A DNA stretch of 64,000 nucleotides from Anaerovirgula multivorans (GCF_900188145.1 NZ_FZOJ01000016.1:40268-104267); one strand, 5' to 3'. Counted from the stretch's first letter, positions 18,440 to 27,756 are shown. Translations and numbers: made by a program. The notes: generated from the letters alone by a model not told the origin.

Positions 18440-19780
18440 GTGCAATACATAAACCAATTTTCAAACTATAGAAAATTGATTGCAGGTATTGATACAAAAG
18501 TACCTTTAAGCAATAGTAGATACTCTACTGCCATTAACTTTGATAATGCTGCTACAACCCCTCCCCTTCTCCCAGTACTAGAGGAAATCATTAAATTTTC
18601 TCCTTGGTATGCTTCAGTCCATCGAGGTGCAGGCTACAAATCTCAATATTCATCTCAATTATATGAGGATGCTCGGAGCATTGTCGCTGATTATGTAGGC
18701 GCCAACCTAACTCATCATACGGTAATATTCGTAAAAAATACTACTGAAGCTATTAACAAGCTTTCAAATAGATTACTAAGCAGCTACGGAGATGCTGTGG
18801 TTCTATCTACTTGTATGGAACACCACTCCAATGATTTACCCTGGAGAAATAAGTACCAAGTTGACTACATTGATATAGATCAGGAGGGAAAGCTTTCTAT
18901 AGAAGATTTACAAGAAAAACTTAGACAATATAGAGGAAAAGTAAAGCTTGTTACGATCACTGGGGCTTCAAATGTAACTGGCTATAAAAATCCTATCCAC
19001 GAAATAGCTCAATTGGTTCATGAATATGGTGCTGAAATTCTAGTGGATGGAGCACAATTAGTACCTCATGCTCCTGTAAATATGAAATCCCCTGATGATC
19101 CTAGACATATTGATTATCTAGCATTTTCAGGCCATAAAATGTATGCTCCCTTTGGCACCGGTGTTTTAATTGGCTCTAAAAAAGCTTTTAAAAAGGGAGC
19201 ACCGGATTATACTGGTGGAGGCACAGTTCAGCTAGTTACCCATCAGCATATTCAATGGCTTGATCCTCCCTTAAAGGAAGAAGCTGGTACTCAAAATGTA
19301 ATGGGGGTAGTAGCCATGTCAAAGGCTATAAAGATTTTAAAGGATATTGGCATGGAAGAAATAGAAGATTATGAAAGAGGACTGACAGCCTATACCTTGA
19401 AGCAGTTGAGTCGTCTACCTCACCTCCAGTTATATGTTGATCGTCGTCATGTACATGATCGTGTCAGCATCATACCCTTTAATATAAAAGATATGCCTCA
19501 TGACTTAGTAGCAAATATACTTTCTCAAGAGGCCGGTATTGCTGTTAGAAGTGGTTGTTTTTGTGCTCACCCCTATATTCAACGGTTATTAAATGTGCCT
19601 CAGGATGAAATGCAGAAACGAATTGAAGATCCTACACTTCCTCACCCTGGAGTAGTGCGGGTCAGTTATGGTTTCTATAATACCTATCAGGAAATAGACA
19701 TCTTAATCAATACCCTTCACAAAATTCTTAATAATAAGAAGGCATTGATTGAAAAATATCAAAACAACCCTCACGTATAA
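18440..19780 (+). CDS. Class V aminotransferase, cysteine-desulfurase-like
   Basis: 446 residues from the GTG at 18440, 9 nt after AAGGTGG; a GTG at 18431 directly abuts that site. PLP fold type I: NFDNAATTPP at the N-terminus, HHSNDLPWR, the Schiff-base Lys in FSGHKMYAPFGTG, and an active-site-type Cys in RSGCFCAHP as in SufS/CsdA. It probably mobilises sulfur from cysteine or a related thiol amino acid. No Suf/IscU genes adjoin; the next gene is a DsrE-like protein, which fits a sulfur-relay role (inference). Confidence 0.85.
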   Translation: MQYINQFSNYRKLIAGIDTKVPLSNSRYSTAINFDNAATTPPLLPVLEEIIKFSPWYASVHRGAGYKSQYSSQLYEDARSIVADYVGANLTHHTVIFVKNTTEAINKLSNRLLSSYGDAVVLSTCMEHHSNDLPWRNKYQVDYIDIDQEGKLSIEDLQEKLRQYRGKVKLVTITGASNVTGYKNPIHEIAQLVHEYGAEILVDGAQLVPHAPVNMKSPDDPRHIDYLAFSGHKMYAPFGTGVLIGSKKAFKKGAPDYTGGGTVQLVTHQHIQWLDPPLKEEAGTQNVMGVVAMSKAIKILKDIGMEEIEDYERGLTAYTLKQLSRLPHLQLYVDRRHVHDRVSIIPFNIKDMPHDLVANILSQEAGIAVRSGCFCAHPYIQRLLNVPQDEMQKRIEDPTLPHPGVVRVSYGFYNTYQEIDILINTLHKILNNKKALIEKYQNNPHV

Positions 19781-19785
19781 CTGCA

Positions 19786-19905
19786 TAAAAGTAGATGACC
19801 ATAAGTAGACAACAGAAAGTTTGGCTTGCAACTTTCGTGTTGGTCACTTATACAGAGTGCAAGTTTGATTTATAACTTTTGAGTCAGTCACTTTCACAGA
19901 GTGCA
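19786..19905 (-). repeat. Tandem hairpin modules
   Basis: One full module at 19803-19849: outer arms AAGTAGACAAC and GTTGGTCACTT, inner stem GAAAGTT / AACTTTC. A degenerate one follows at about 19861-19893, with a partial arm at 19787-19800. Same family as the modules at 6583, 6638, 25604, 25666, 30710 and 34054. Confidence 0.75.
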
Positions 19906-20115
19906 ACAAGTAAAATGGCTACTATTTTCTGTAGCCTTTTTTTGCTTATCTAGTTTTTTACATAAGCATACGCCTCCAAATTATAAAGACGTATATTTAT
20001 AAATCACATCGTCTCCTACGTATAATAAAAAATATAGCTTTGGTTAGACTAAAGCTTATACCGTTGATGGTAAAGAAGGATGGTAAATTCTATTAAATTT
20101 AAGGAGGTTACAGAT

Positions 20116-20595
20116 TTGGAGAACAAAAAGATAAACCTTCTCATGTTTAGCGGGGAATATGATAAAGCGTTAGCAGCCTTAATCATCGCCAATACAGCTA
20201 GAGAAATGGAAGCTGAAGTAACAATATTCTTTGCTTTTTGGGGGTTATTTTTAATTAGAGATCCTGAAAAAATGACATTAGAAGATAAGACTACCTATGA
20301 AAAAATGTTCAGCATGATGACCCCAAAGGGACCAGAAGAATTACCTTTATCTAAAATGAATTTCAGTGGTTTAGGAAAACAAATGTTGCTGGAAATGATG
20401 GAAGAGGATGAAGCACCAAAGCTAATAGACTTTTTAAACGGTGCTGTTAAAAAAGGCGTACGCTTCTATGGCTGTAAACTATCTATGGAAATCATGGGAT
20501 TAAAAAAGGAAGAGTTTATTCCTGAGCTAGAGGTAGTAGATGCAAAAACCTATTTACAAGACGCTTTAGCATCGGACATGCAGCTATTTATATAA
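20116..20595 (+). CDS. DsrE/DsrF-like (peroxiredoxin-like) family protein
   Basis: 159 residues from the TTG at 20116, 8 nt after AAGGAGG; the ATG at 20080 has no site. Rossmann-like DsrE fold: INLLMFSGEYDKALAALIIA, the EVTIFFAFWGLFLI strand-helix, a linker rich in Met, and ending VKKGVRFYGCKLSMEIMGLKKEEFI with the conserved Cys typical of sulfur-carrier DsrE/TusD-like proteins. Cytosolic or membrane-associated; likely in sulfur transfer, next to the cysteine-desulfurase-like gene. Confidence 0.85.
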   Translation: MENKKINLLMFSGEYDKALAALIIANTAREMEAEVTIFFAFWGLFLIRDPEKMTLEDKTTYEKMFSMMTPKGPEELPLSKMNFSGLGKQMLLEMMEEDEAPKLIDFLNGAVKKGVRFYGCKLSMEIMGLKKEEFIPELEVVDAKTYLQDALASDMQLFI

Positions 20596-20601
20596 AAAAT
20601 T

Positions 20602-20627
20602 GGGAGAAAGCCGGATAGCTTCTCCCT
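20602..20627 (+). terminator. Terminator after the DsrE-like gene
   Basis: GGGAGAAAGC with GCTTCTCCC (one bulge), loop CGGATA, followed by TTTC. Moderate T tract. Confidence 0.6.
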
Positions 20628-20662
20628 TTCAATTGAATAAGAAAAGATGTTGAAATTTTAGA

Positions 20663-21487
20663 TTATTGGCTAGTATTTTTAAATCTAACAGAAACTTGTT
20701 CCCTCATAATATATTCTCCGTCCTTTGCACTATATTCCCCAACCTCTAGTCTGCCTTCTTCTGCATCAGGAACAGGATATCTAATCTCATCCTGGAAATT
20801 ACCCCAGTAGGGTCCACCCGCATCTGCCTGTAGATGTTCTTCATGGATGAGTTCATCTTCATCATCAATAATTCTTACCACAAAAGCACCTTCAAAGGCA
20901 ATAATTCTTCCCCTCACTTCTACTGGATTATCTATCTCTTGATTTTCCTCTGGTAATTCTAATGTTGCAAAAACCAAAGTGCTTTCAGTAGGCAATTCTT
21001 CCCCCTCCGTAGTTCTCACTTCATATTCGGCTGCCATATCTGTATCAATTTGTAAAATGACAGAAGGATAAGCAATTGCCTGAGTAACTACATCCTCGTC
21101 ATCGGGAACCATATACTCTATGTAAATCACTCTAGGGTATTCTTCTTCATCATAATCCACTACCCGAATCCCATAGCCTCCAGTAGGTCTTTCACCAGCA
21201 TTGATTTTTACATAGGTTGCATCTGGATGCTGATGTATGTAAGCCCCCTCTTGATTCTCAAACTGCTGAAACCATTCCCTTATGGATTCTGGCACTGTAG
21301 CTTCCTCCACGATCCTCATTCTGTCTCGTAGATCCTCTTTAATCTCATGCTGCTCATTTGGAAGTTCCTCTCCTACATCTGTTGGATCTCCATTCTGCTG
21401 TGGTGGTGCTGGCTGTTCCTGAGGTTGGCAGGCTACCATAACTATAATTAGAAATATGCTCATAATCAACATACTAATTTTTCTCAT
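20663..21487 (-). CDS. Lipoprotein with PrcB-type and Gmad2 domains
   Basis: 274 residues from the ATG at 21487, 7 nt after GAGGAGG; an ATG two codons earlier is too close. Signal peptide with lipobox MVAC (Cys 20), a Pro/Gln linker, a PrcB_C-like segment (INAGERPTGGYGIRVV about 95-110), then a Gmad2 immunoglobulin-like domain from about 175 (IDNPVEVRGRIIAFEGAFVVRI ... HLQADAGGPYWGNF, in pieces). Outer-face lipoprotein. Gmad2 occurs in germination and cell-envelope proteins; precise role unknown. Confidence 0.85.
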   Translation of the reverse strand: MRKISMLIMSIFLIIVMVACQPQEQPAPPQQNGDPTDVGEELPNEQHEIKEDLRDRMRIVEEATVPESIREWFQQFENQEGAYIHQHPDATYVKINAGERPTGGYGIRVVDYDEEEYPRVIYIEYMVPDDEDVVTQAIAYPSVILQIDTDMAAEYEVRTTEGEELPTESTLVFATLELPEENQEIDNPVEVRGRIIAFEGAFVVRIIDDEDELIHEEHLQADAGGPYWGNFQDEIRYPVPDAEEGRLEVGEYSAKDGEYIMREQVSVRFKNTSQ

Positions 21488-21533
21488 CTTCATACCTCCT
21501 CTTCAATAAGGGCTTTGCCCGTCATTCAACGTT

Positions 21534-21605
21534 TTCAGTGGGAGATTAGACTCCCACTGAAAAAATTAAGTGGAACCCGCCGCCTATAGAGGCGGGGGAC
21601 ATCTT
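21534..21605. mobile_element. IS200/IS605-like right-end relic
   Basis: A palindrome TTCAGTGGGAG / CTCCCACTGAA (21534-21562) is followed by a GC-rich hairpin CCCGCC..CTATAG..GGCGGGG (21576-21597). The second resembles the terminal hairpin found downstream of tnpB genes in IS200/IS605 elements (part of the omega-RNA scaffold). No tnpA or tnpB is present. From memory of the family only; no search was possible. Confidence 0.4.
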
Positions 21606-21691
21606 AATTTAGTTATATTTAAAATGCCCATATTTCTAATAGTTATTTTCTTTTTTCCCTTTAATTATTCAGTATAGTTCTTATAAACAAC

Positions 21692-21723
21692 AAAAAATCT
21701 CCAGAGGATCTCTGGAGATTTTT
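21692..21723 (-). terminator. ileS terminator
   Basis: Stem AATCTCCAGAG / CTCTGGAGATT, loop of 2-3, followed by TTTTT on the minus strand. Confidence 0.85.
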
Positions 21724-21730
21724 AATTATA

Positions 21731-24700
21731 TTATGCTTTTACTTTTTCAATTTTAATACCTGTATCATGGTCATTTAAGTTTTGCTTCTCAAAACTATCA
21801 TCTTTGACTCTTTCTATACTGACAGCCAAAGTTTCCTGCATAATATAATCCTTATATAACTCTAAAGCTTTAGCAATTTCATCGTCTCCATCAAAGTAGA
21901 CCTTGATGTTATCAATTACTTCGAAGTCATTGTTCTTTCTCATCTGCTGAACCTTAGATACAAACTCTCTAGCAAAACCTTCATCAATTAATTCTTCAGT
22001 TAATGTAGTATCTAAAATTACAAATAGATTGTTTTCCATCTCTACTGTAAAACCTTCTTTAGCAGAAATGTTAATCATCACATAATCCTTTGTAACTTCT
22101 ACCTGATCACCATCTATATCTAACATGATAGCTTCTCCAGCTTCTAGTTTAGGTACTACCTCAGAAGCATCCAGTGTTGCTAAAGCATTTCCAAAGGCTT
22201 TTATTTTGCTGCCTAATTCAGGTCCTGCTACTCTAAAGTTTGGCTTCAAGTTAAAGTCCATGAAATCCTTTAGATTCTTTTCAAAGTGAACTTCCTTTAC
22301 ATTTAGCTCCTCTTGAACCAAAGGTACTAGATCAGAGATTAAAGCCTCATATTTACCGTCCACCAAGATTTTTTGCAATGGCTGACGAACCTTAATTTTC
22401 GCTTGAGCTCTTGCAGCTCTGCCTAATCCTACTAAATCTCTTACAAGGTCCATTCTTTCCTCTACTTCTTTATTAACCAAAGCAGCATCTGCTTTAGGAT
22501 AATCTGCAAGATGTACAGATAACTCACCTGTCAAATTCTGATACATTTCGTCTGCTAAGAAGGGTGAAAAGGGTGCCACTAGCTTAGATACTCCTACAAG
22601 GATTTCATAGGTTGTATTGTATACTGCTTTTTTATCATCGTTTAACTCAGTAGCCCAAAAACGTCTTCTAGCTCTTCTAATATACCAGTTGGACAGGTCC
22701 TCATTAACAAACTCTTGAATCTTTCTTACCGCCTTTGTTAATTCATAAACCTCCATATCACTTCTTACTTCTCCAACTAAGCTGTTGTATTTTGATAAAA
22801 TCCACTGATCCAGTTCAGGACGATCCTTATATTCTATGAAGAAATCCTTTGGATTGATTTCATCTGTATTTGCATAAAGGGTAAAGAAGGCATATACGTT
22901 TTCAATGGTTGAGAAGAACTTGCTCTGTATTTCCTTTAAGCCTTCAATATCAAATTTAGTAGGTGTCCATGCTGGAGACACATGAAGTAAATACCATCTT
23001 AAGGCATCTGCCCCGTACTTATCAAACATTTCAAATGGGTCAACAGTATTTCCTTTAGATTTTGACATCTTTTGACCATTTTTATCTAAAATCAAGTCAT
23101 TTACTAGCACATTCTTGTAAGGAGATTTCCCCATTACAAAAGTAGAAATTGCAATGAGAGAATAGAACCAACCCCTCGTTTGATCGATACCCTCACAGAT
23201 AAAGTCCGCTGGGAATAACTGTTCGAAGTTCTCTTTGTTTTCAAAAGGATAATGATGCTGAGCAAAAGGCATAGCGCCACTATCAAACCAACAATCAATA
23301 ACCTCTGTTACCCTTGTCATAGTGCCTCCACAATCATCACATTTCAAATGAATGTCATCTACATGGGGTCTATGGAGTTCTATTGTTTCATCTATTTTTT
23401 CTACAGCCCTTTCCATTAACTCTTTTCTTGAGCCTATAGAGGCCTGATGTCCACATTCACAACGCCAGATGTTTAAAGGTGTTCCCCAATAACGATTTCT
23501 AGAAATTGCCCAATCATTTAGGTTTTCTAACCAGTTGCCAAAGCGCTTTTCCCCTACATAATCAGGGTACCAATTCACCGTATTGTTATTTGCAATTAAT
23601 TGATCCTTTAGCTTAGTCATTTCAATGTACCAGCTAGGCTTTCCATAATATAACAGCGGTGTACTACAACGCCAGCAGTGGGGATAATTATGATTCATTT
23701 TTTCCTTTTTAAATAGCTTTTCCTGTGAATGAAGCCATTTAATAATATCTATATCTGCATCAATAACAAATTGTCCTTCCCAAGGGGTAGTTGTGTATTT
23801 ACCTTCTTCATTTACAGGCTGTAATACTGGTAGATCATATTTTCTACCTACTTGATAGTCGTCTTCCCCAAAGGCAGGAGCAATGTGAACAATACCTGTA
23901 CCGTCCTCTGTTGTTACAAAGTCAGCCAGCGTAACAAAAAAGGCTTTTTTGTCTGGCTTTACGAAAGGCATCAATTGCTCATATTCTACATATTCTAAAT
24001 CTCGACCCTTTAATTCCTCTAATACTTCGTATTCATCTCCTATAACCTTTGGTGCCAATGCCTTTGCTATAACATATACCTTATCATTGTACTTTACTTT
24101 TACGTAGGTTACTTCAGGATGTACAGCTAGGCCAACGTTAGATGCTAACGTCCAAGGGGTAGTTGTCCACACTAAGAAGTATTCATCTGCACCTTTTCTC
24201 TTCATGGGCACGATTACGGTATTGGATTTGATTTCTTTATATCCCTGTGAGACCTCATGGGAAGCTAGTCCAGTTCCACATCTAGGACAGTAGGGAAGAA
24301 TCTTATGACCCTCATAGATATAACCTTCCTTAAAAAACTTATCTAGAATCCACCATACAGACTCAATATAATCATTGTCCAAAGTAATATATGGGTTATC
24401 TAAGTCTATAGTATACCCCATTCTTCTGGTCATTTCTCTCCATTGCTTTTCATAAGAGAAAACAGATTCTCTACACTTTTCGTTGAAGGCAGCAATACCA
24501 TAGCCTTCTATTTCTCCTTTGCTGGAAAGCTTCAATTGTTTTTCTACTTCGATCTCTACAGGTAAGCCGTGGGTATCCCACCCCGCTTTTCTCTTTACCT
24601 GTTCTCCCAACATGGTATGATATCTACACACAGAATCTTTTAAAGTTCTAGCAAGTACATGATGTATTCCTGGTTTACCATTGGCTGTAGGAGGCCCCTC

Positions 24701-24835
24701 AAAGAATACAAAGGATTTTTTTCCCTCACGATTTTCAATACTTTTGTCAAGAATTTTATTTTCATCCCATAATTCAGCGACGGCTTTTTCTCTTTCAGCT
24801 ACAGGAACATTGGATAAAGGTTTGAATCCCTTCAT
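21731..24835 (-). CDS. ileS: Isoleucyl-tRNA synthetase (long, eukaryote-like type)
   Basis: 1034 residues. Class I motifs: HIGH as GIHHV near 57 and KMSKS in QKMSKSKGN near 600. Cys pairs CPRCG, CWRC, CECGH, CDDCGG provide zinc ribbons. The N-terminus PVAEREKAVAELWDENKI and the length point to the IleRS2-like clade, which is generally less sensitive to mupirocin (family knowledge). AAAGGATG precedes the ATG. Controlled by the upstream T-box. A 76-bp hairpin repeat sits between the T-box terminator and the start codon. Confidence 0.97.
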   Translation of the reverse strand: MKGFKPLSNVPVAEREKAVAELWDENKILDKSIENREGKKSFVFFEGPPTANGKPGIHHVLARTLKDSVCRYHTMLGEQVKRKAGWDTHGLPVEIEVEKQLKLSSKGEIEGYGIAAFNEKCRESVFSYEKQWREMTRRMGYTIDLDNPYITLDNDYIESVWWILDKFFKEGYIYEGHKILPYCPRCGTGLASHEVSQGYKEIKSNTVIVPMKRKGADEYFLVWTTTPWTLASNVGLAVHPEVTYVKVKYNDKVYVIAKALAPKVIGDEYEVLEELKGRDLEYVEYEQLMPFVKPDKKAFFVTLADFVTTEDGTGIVHIAPAFGEDDYQVGRKYDLPVLQPVNEEGKYTTTPWEGQFVIDADIDIIKWLHSQEKLFKKEKMNHNYPHCWRCSTPLLYYGKPSWYIEMTKLKDQLIANNNTVNWYPDYVGEKRFGNWLENLNDWAISRNRYWGTPLNIWRCECGHQASIGSRKELMERAVEKIDETIELHRPHVDDIHLKCDDCGGTMTRVTEVIDCWFDSGAMPFAQHHYPFENKENFEQLFPADFICEGIDQTRGWFYSLIAISTFVMGKSPYKNVLVNDLILDKNGQKMSKSKGNTVDPFEMFDKYGADALRWYLLHVSPAWTPTKFDIEGLKEIQSKFFSTIENVYAFFTLYANTDEINPKDFFIEYKDRPELDQWILSKYNSLVGEVRSDMEVYELTKAVRKIQEFVNEDLSNWYIRRARRRFWATELNDDKKAVYNTTYEILVGVSKLVAPFSPFLADEMYQNLTGELSVHLADYPKADAALVNKEVEERMDLVRDLVGLGRAARAQAKIKVRQPLQKILVDGKYEALISDLVPLVQEELNVKEVHFEKNLKDFMDFNLKPNFRVAGPELGSKIKAFGNALATLDASEVVPKLEAGEAIMLDIDGDQVEVTKDYVMINISAKEGFTVEMENNLFVILDTTLTEELIDEGFAREFVSKVQQMRKNNDFEVIDNIKVYFDGDDEIAKALELYKDYIMQETLAVSIERVKDDSFEKQNLNDHDTGIKIEKVKA

Positions 24836-24898
24836 TTTTTATCATCCTTTCTAATATATTTAATGTGATAACTTTCTATCAATGGTGACACTATACTT

Positions 24899-24974
24899 GA
24901 ATTTTAATATACTAAGGGCTACATTTGCAGCCCACGGTTTTGGGCGAAACCGTAGACCGTGTATATTAAAATTC
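24899..24974 (-). repeat. Framed hairpin repeat, copy 1 (in ileS leader)
   Basis: GAATTTTAATATAC (24899-24912) pairs with GTATATTAAAATTC (24961-24974). Inside are CTACATTTGCAG and GTAGACC, conserved with 54700-54788, and an inner palindrome ACGGTTT / AAACCGT not shared with that copy. Confidence 0.8.
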
Positions 24975-25020
24975 TTAATCCCACATCTAGAAACAGATTA
25001 CTAAATTCATCAAAAAATAT

Positions 25021-25299
25021 AAAAAGTCCCTAAAATCACTTAGGGACGAATAAACCGCGGTACCACCCTCATTACAAGATAATAACTATCTTGTCACTCG
25101 AATACATCATAACGTATGTCTACGGAAAATCCTACTGATGCTTCAGATCTTCTGCTCTGAGGTGATCTTCATAAAAAGCCCCTAATAATCTCTCACCAAA
25201 CGATTATCTCTCTGGAAAGGTTCCTCTTTACTACTGTCCTCTTCATAGCATTTGCTTCTTAAAATTTTTTGAGAGTACAACTACCTTTTTTAAATCTTC
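25021..25299 (-). promoter_or_regulatory. T-box riboswitch, isoleucine
   Basis: The T-box sequence GGGTGGTACCGCGG (complement of 25055-25068) precedes a terminator of stem GTCCCTAA / TTAGGGAC with T tract (25021-25047). Stem I includes AGAGGACAGTAG and the GGTGAGAG region. The specifier in TGAAG-ATC-ACCTC is ATC (complement of 25164-25166), an isoleucine codon, matching ileS. Uncharged tRNA-Ile should stabilise the antiterminator. Confidence 0.93.
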
Positions 25300-25306
25300 A
25301 AAATAC

Positions 25307-25336
25307 ATTATACATTTACTTTTATCTAAAAGTCAA
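25307..25336 (-). promoter_or_regulatory. Promoter of T-box-ileS
   Basis: TTGACT (25331-25336), 18-bp spacer, TATAAT (25307-25312) on the minus strand, placing the start near 25299. Confidence 0.75.
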
Positions 25337-25511
25337 GTAGTTTGATATTTTGAAACATTCTGTCGTATTGTTTGAATCTTGACAGTTTTTGAGAAAAGTA
25401 TACATAGTAGATATTTAGTTACATGCTATTTGTTTCTTCTTATTTTGCTCCATAAGTTTATGAAAAAATTTCCTATCCCCAAAATTTCGCCAATATAATT
25501 TGCAAATCTCA

Positions 25512-25758
25512 TATAAAATGAGACTTAATTCAGAGGGAGTTTTTACTCCCTCTGAATTGTAGCCGAATTTACTTCGAGGATGTAGTGCTTGATCTCCCGC
25601 TTTAAGTAGACAACCGAAAGTTTGGTTTCTAACTTTCGTGTTGGTCACTTAGTTTGTTTATCTATAAGCAGATAACCAAAATCTTTGATTTTGTGTTAGT
25701 CGCTTAGTTTGTTTATCTAGAAGAAGCGGGAGTCTTAGCAATACACCGAAGGATAAAT
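25512..25758 (-). repeat. 247-bp structured repeat, copy B (inverted)
   Basis: Inverse complement of 6530-6776 with one visible mismatch. Contains hairpin modules at 25604-25650 and 25666-25705, outer pairing arms and the terminal AATTCAGAGGGAG / CTCCCTCTGAATT palindrome. Open frames across it are by-products of the repeat. Confidence 0.9.
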
Positions 25759-25977
25759 TCCTATAATTGTAGTAAATACAATTAAAACTATGAAAAAGCT
25801 TAGGCCAGACTGAATATATTCGATAATTCTCTCCTCCTTTACAAGCAGTGCAATAAGCGGACTATTCTCACCTTTAGTTGTTTTTTTGCAATGCTTCCAT
25901 GGTAAACTTAGGAAAATGCTATGGTTTTGTTTGTACAAAATCTAGGTAAATAGATTTAAATAGAATTATTTTAATTA
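25759..25977. other. Intergenic with a broken small membrane frame
   Basis: On minus, AAAGGAGGAGAGA at about 25833-25848 precedes a frame reading IIEYIQSGLSFFIVLIVF and then runs into the repeat. It lacks an ATG/GTG/TTG after the site and looks like the 5' end of a membrane gene cut by the repeat. Nothing else is recognised. Confidence 0.35.
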
Positions 25978-26041
25978 TTTTAATTATTTTAAGATTGTGA
26001 TACAATAAATTTTAATGAAACGTCGATATGTGTAAACATAA
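25978..26041 (+). promoter_or_regulatory. Promoter and ArsR-type operator of the first YfcC gene
   Basis: Extended -10 TGATACAAT (TACAAT at 26001-26006) with a weak -35. At 26026-26041 lies ATATGTGTAAACATAA, a near-perfect dyad matching the perfect palindrome at 27796-27811. Placement just after the expected start of transcription fits repression. Confidence 0.55.
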
Positions 26042-26068
26042 CAAAATGTATTGTTGGGGGAACAGACA

Positions 26069-27433
26069 ATGAAATTAAAAATTCCTAGTTCTTATGTTTT
26101 ATTATTTTATATTATTATTGTTTTAGGATTAGCAACATATATTGTACCAGCAGGAAGTTTTGATAGAGAAATAGATACCAAGACAGGAATAAATTATGTA
26201 ATTCCAAACAGTTATCAAGAAATAGAAAAAACTCCAGTTTCTGTTTTCCAACTATTTAAAGCAATACCTCAAGGAATGATGGAAGCAAGTGATATCATAA
26301 TCTTTGTCTTGCTGACAGGAGGAAGTTTCGGTATTATTCAAGCTACTGGAACTATAAATGCTATAATAGGTAGTTTAGTTCGCAAATATATAGGTAAAGA
26401 GAAAATGCTTATTCCTATACTCATGATAATTTTTTCCTTGGCAGGAGCCGTATTCGGAACTGCTGAAGAGGCCCTGCCCTTATATCCTATGGTAATAGCA
26501 CTTGCTACAGCCCTTGGATTTGATAGAATAACTGGAGTAGCAATTATCTTACTTGGTACTGGTGCTGGATTTGTGGCAGGATTTTTAAATCCTTTTACTA
26601 CTGGAATAGCTCAAAGCATATCAGAATTACCAATATTTTCAGGAATTTTCATGCGAATTATTTGCTATCTTGTATTTCTTTCAACAAGTATAATCTATGT
26701 CTATAGACATGCTAATAATAATTGTGATAAACTTCAATTAAATGGAAACATCAAAAACTTTAATATACACAAAGTACCTACATTATCATCTGAACATAAA
26801 AAAGTAATGGTTGTGACTATTATTTCATTTATATTTTTGATAATAGGTATCGCAAATTATGAATTTTACATATTAGAAATATCCACTACATTTTTAATTA
26901 TGGGCATAGCTTGTGGAATAGTTGGTGGGCTTAATCCTGGAAGAATTTCATCTGAATTTGTTAAAGGTGCTTCTAGTTTAACCTATGGTGCATTAATTAT
27001 TGGTATAGCTAAAGCTGTTTCGGTTATTATGATTTATGGAAATATTATGGATACAATTATATATAACCTATTAAAACCAATAGAAGGTTTTGCTCCAACT
27101 ATCAGTGCTACAGGAATGTTTATAGTTCAAAGTATAATAAATATATTTATTTCATCTGGCAGCGGGCAAGCGGCGGCAACAATGCCTATAATGAAAACAT
27201 TAGCAGATATGTCTGGCATCACAAGACAAACAGCAGTACTGGCTTTTCAATTTGGTGATGGGTTTTCTAATATTATTAGCCCTACGTCTGGATATTTTGT
27301 AGCTGCTTTGGCTATTGGAAGAATAGAATGGAAAGAATGGACAAAATGGGTTCTGCCATTATTTATAATATGGTGTATACTAGGATGGATTTTAATAGTT
27401 ATTTCATACTTTATAAATTACGGTCCTTTTTAA
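26069..27433 (+). CDS. YfcC-family (DcuC/AbgT-like) membrane transporter 1
   Basis: 454 residues from the ATG at 26069 (GGGGG 8-9 nt upstream); a TTG at 26051 precedes the site. About 11-12 membrane helices. Family blocks: TYIVPAGSFDRE near the start, VLLTGGSFGIIQATG, FGTAEEALPLYPM, and SSGSGQAAATMPIM with QFGDGFSNIISPTSGYF. YfcC/SdcS-like carriers take up C4-dicarboxylates, arginine or acylated/peptide-like compounds; neighbouring M20 peptidase suggests a small peptide or N-acyl amino acid. Paralogue of 29294-30700. Confidence 0.9.
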   Translation: MKLKIPSSYVLLFYIIIVLGLATYIVPAGSFDREIDTKTGINYVIPNSYQEIEKTPVSVFQLFKAIPQGMMEASDIIIFVLLTGGSFGIIQATGTINAIIGSLVRKYIGKEKMLIPILMIIFSLAGAVFGTAEEALPLYPMVIALATALGFDRITGVAIILLGTGAGFVAGFLNPFTTGIAQSISELPIFSGIFMRIICYLVFLSTSIIYVYRHANNNCDKLQLNGNIKNFNIHKVPTLSSEHKKVMVVTIISFIFLIIGIANYEFYILEISTTFLIMGIACGIVGGLNPGRISSEFVKGASSLTYGALIIGIAKAVSVIMIYGNIMDTIIYNLLKPIEGFAPTISATGMFIVQSIINIFISSGSGQAAATMPIMKTLADMSGITRQTAVLAFQFGDGFSNIISPTSGYFVAALAIGRIEWKEWTKWVLPLFIIWCILGWILIVISYFINYGPF

Positions 27434-27459
27434 ATTAGCTTAAGATAGTAGGTGTACTT

Positions 27460-27756
27460 ATGTCGGGAATCATTGAAAACAATTTACAATTAGAAGTTAT
27501 TAAAGCTTTAGGAGATGAAACTAGGTTGCAAATTTTGGAAATACTGGGAAAAGGCGAATTGAATGTAAGTGAAATTGCCGAAAAATGCACAGTTTCACGG
27601 CCTACTATATCACATCATTTGCAAATATTAAAAAGAGCTAGAATAGTTGAATCTAGAAAAGAAGGAAAGGAAATATATTATTCAGTAAATATGTATACAT
27701 TAACGTCCTTATCAGAATCTATGTTAGGATTTGTAAGTTTTGGAACATTTAATTAA
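27460..27756 (+). CDS. ArsR-family winged-helix repressor
   Basis: 98 residues; ATG at 27460 after TAGGTG. Winged helix: ALGDETRLQILEILGKGELN, then recognition helix VSRPTISHHLQILKRARIV and wing SRKEGKEIYYSV. It lacks the ELCVC metal box of arsenic/cadmium sensors, so the signal is probably an organic ligand or redox. It lies between two YfcC genes and between two similar palindromes (26026, 27796), so it likely controls this locus. Confidence 0.9.
   Translation: MSGIIENNLQLEVIKALGDETRLQILEILGKGELNVSEIAEKCTVSRPTISHHLQILKRARIVESRKEGKEIYYSVNMYTLTSLSESMLGFVSFGTFN

Noticed and set aside
25415..25648. Open frame of 77 codons on the minus strand
   Set aside because: It lies almost wholly in the 247-bp repeat, has no ribosome site and no family pattern.
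25735..25938. Open frame of 67 codons with a membrane-like segment
   Set aside because: The first half has no ribosome site; the only site lies inside the frame before ATT/ATC codons, and the end is made by the repeat. Kept only as a note on a possibly cut gene.
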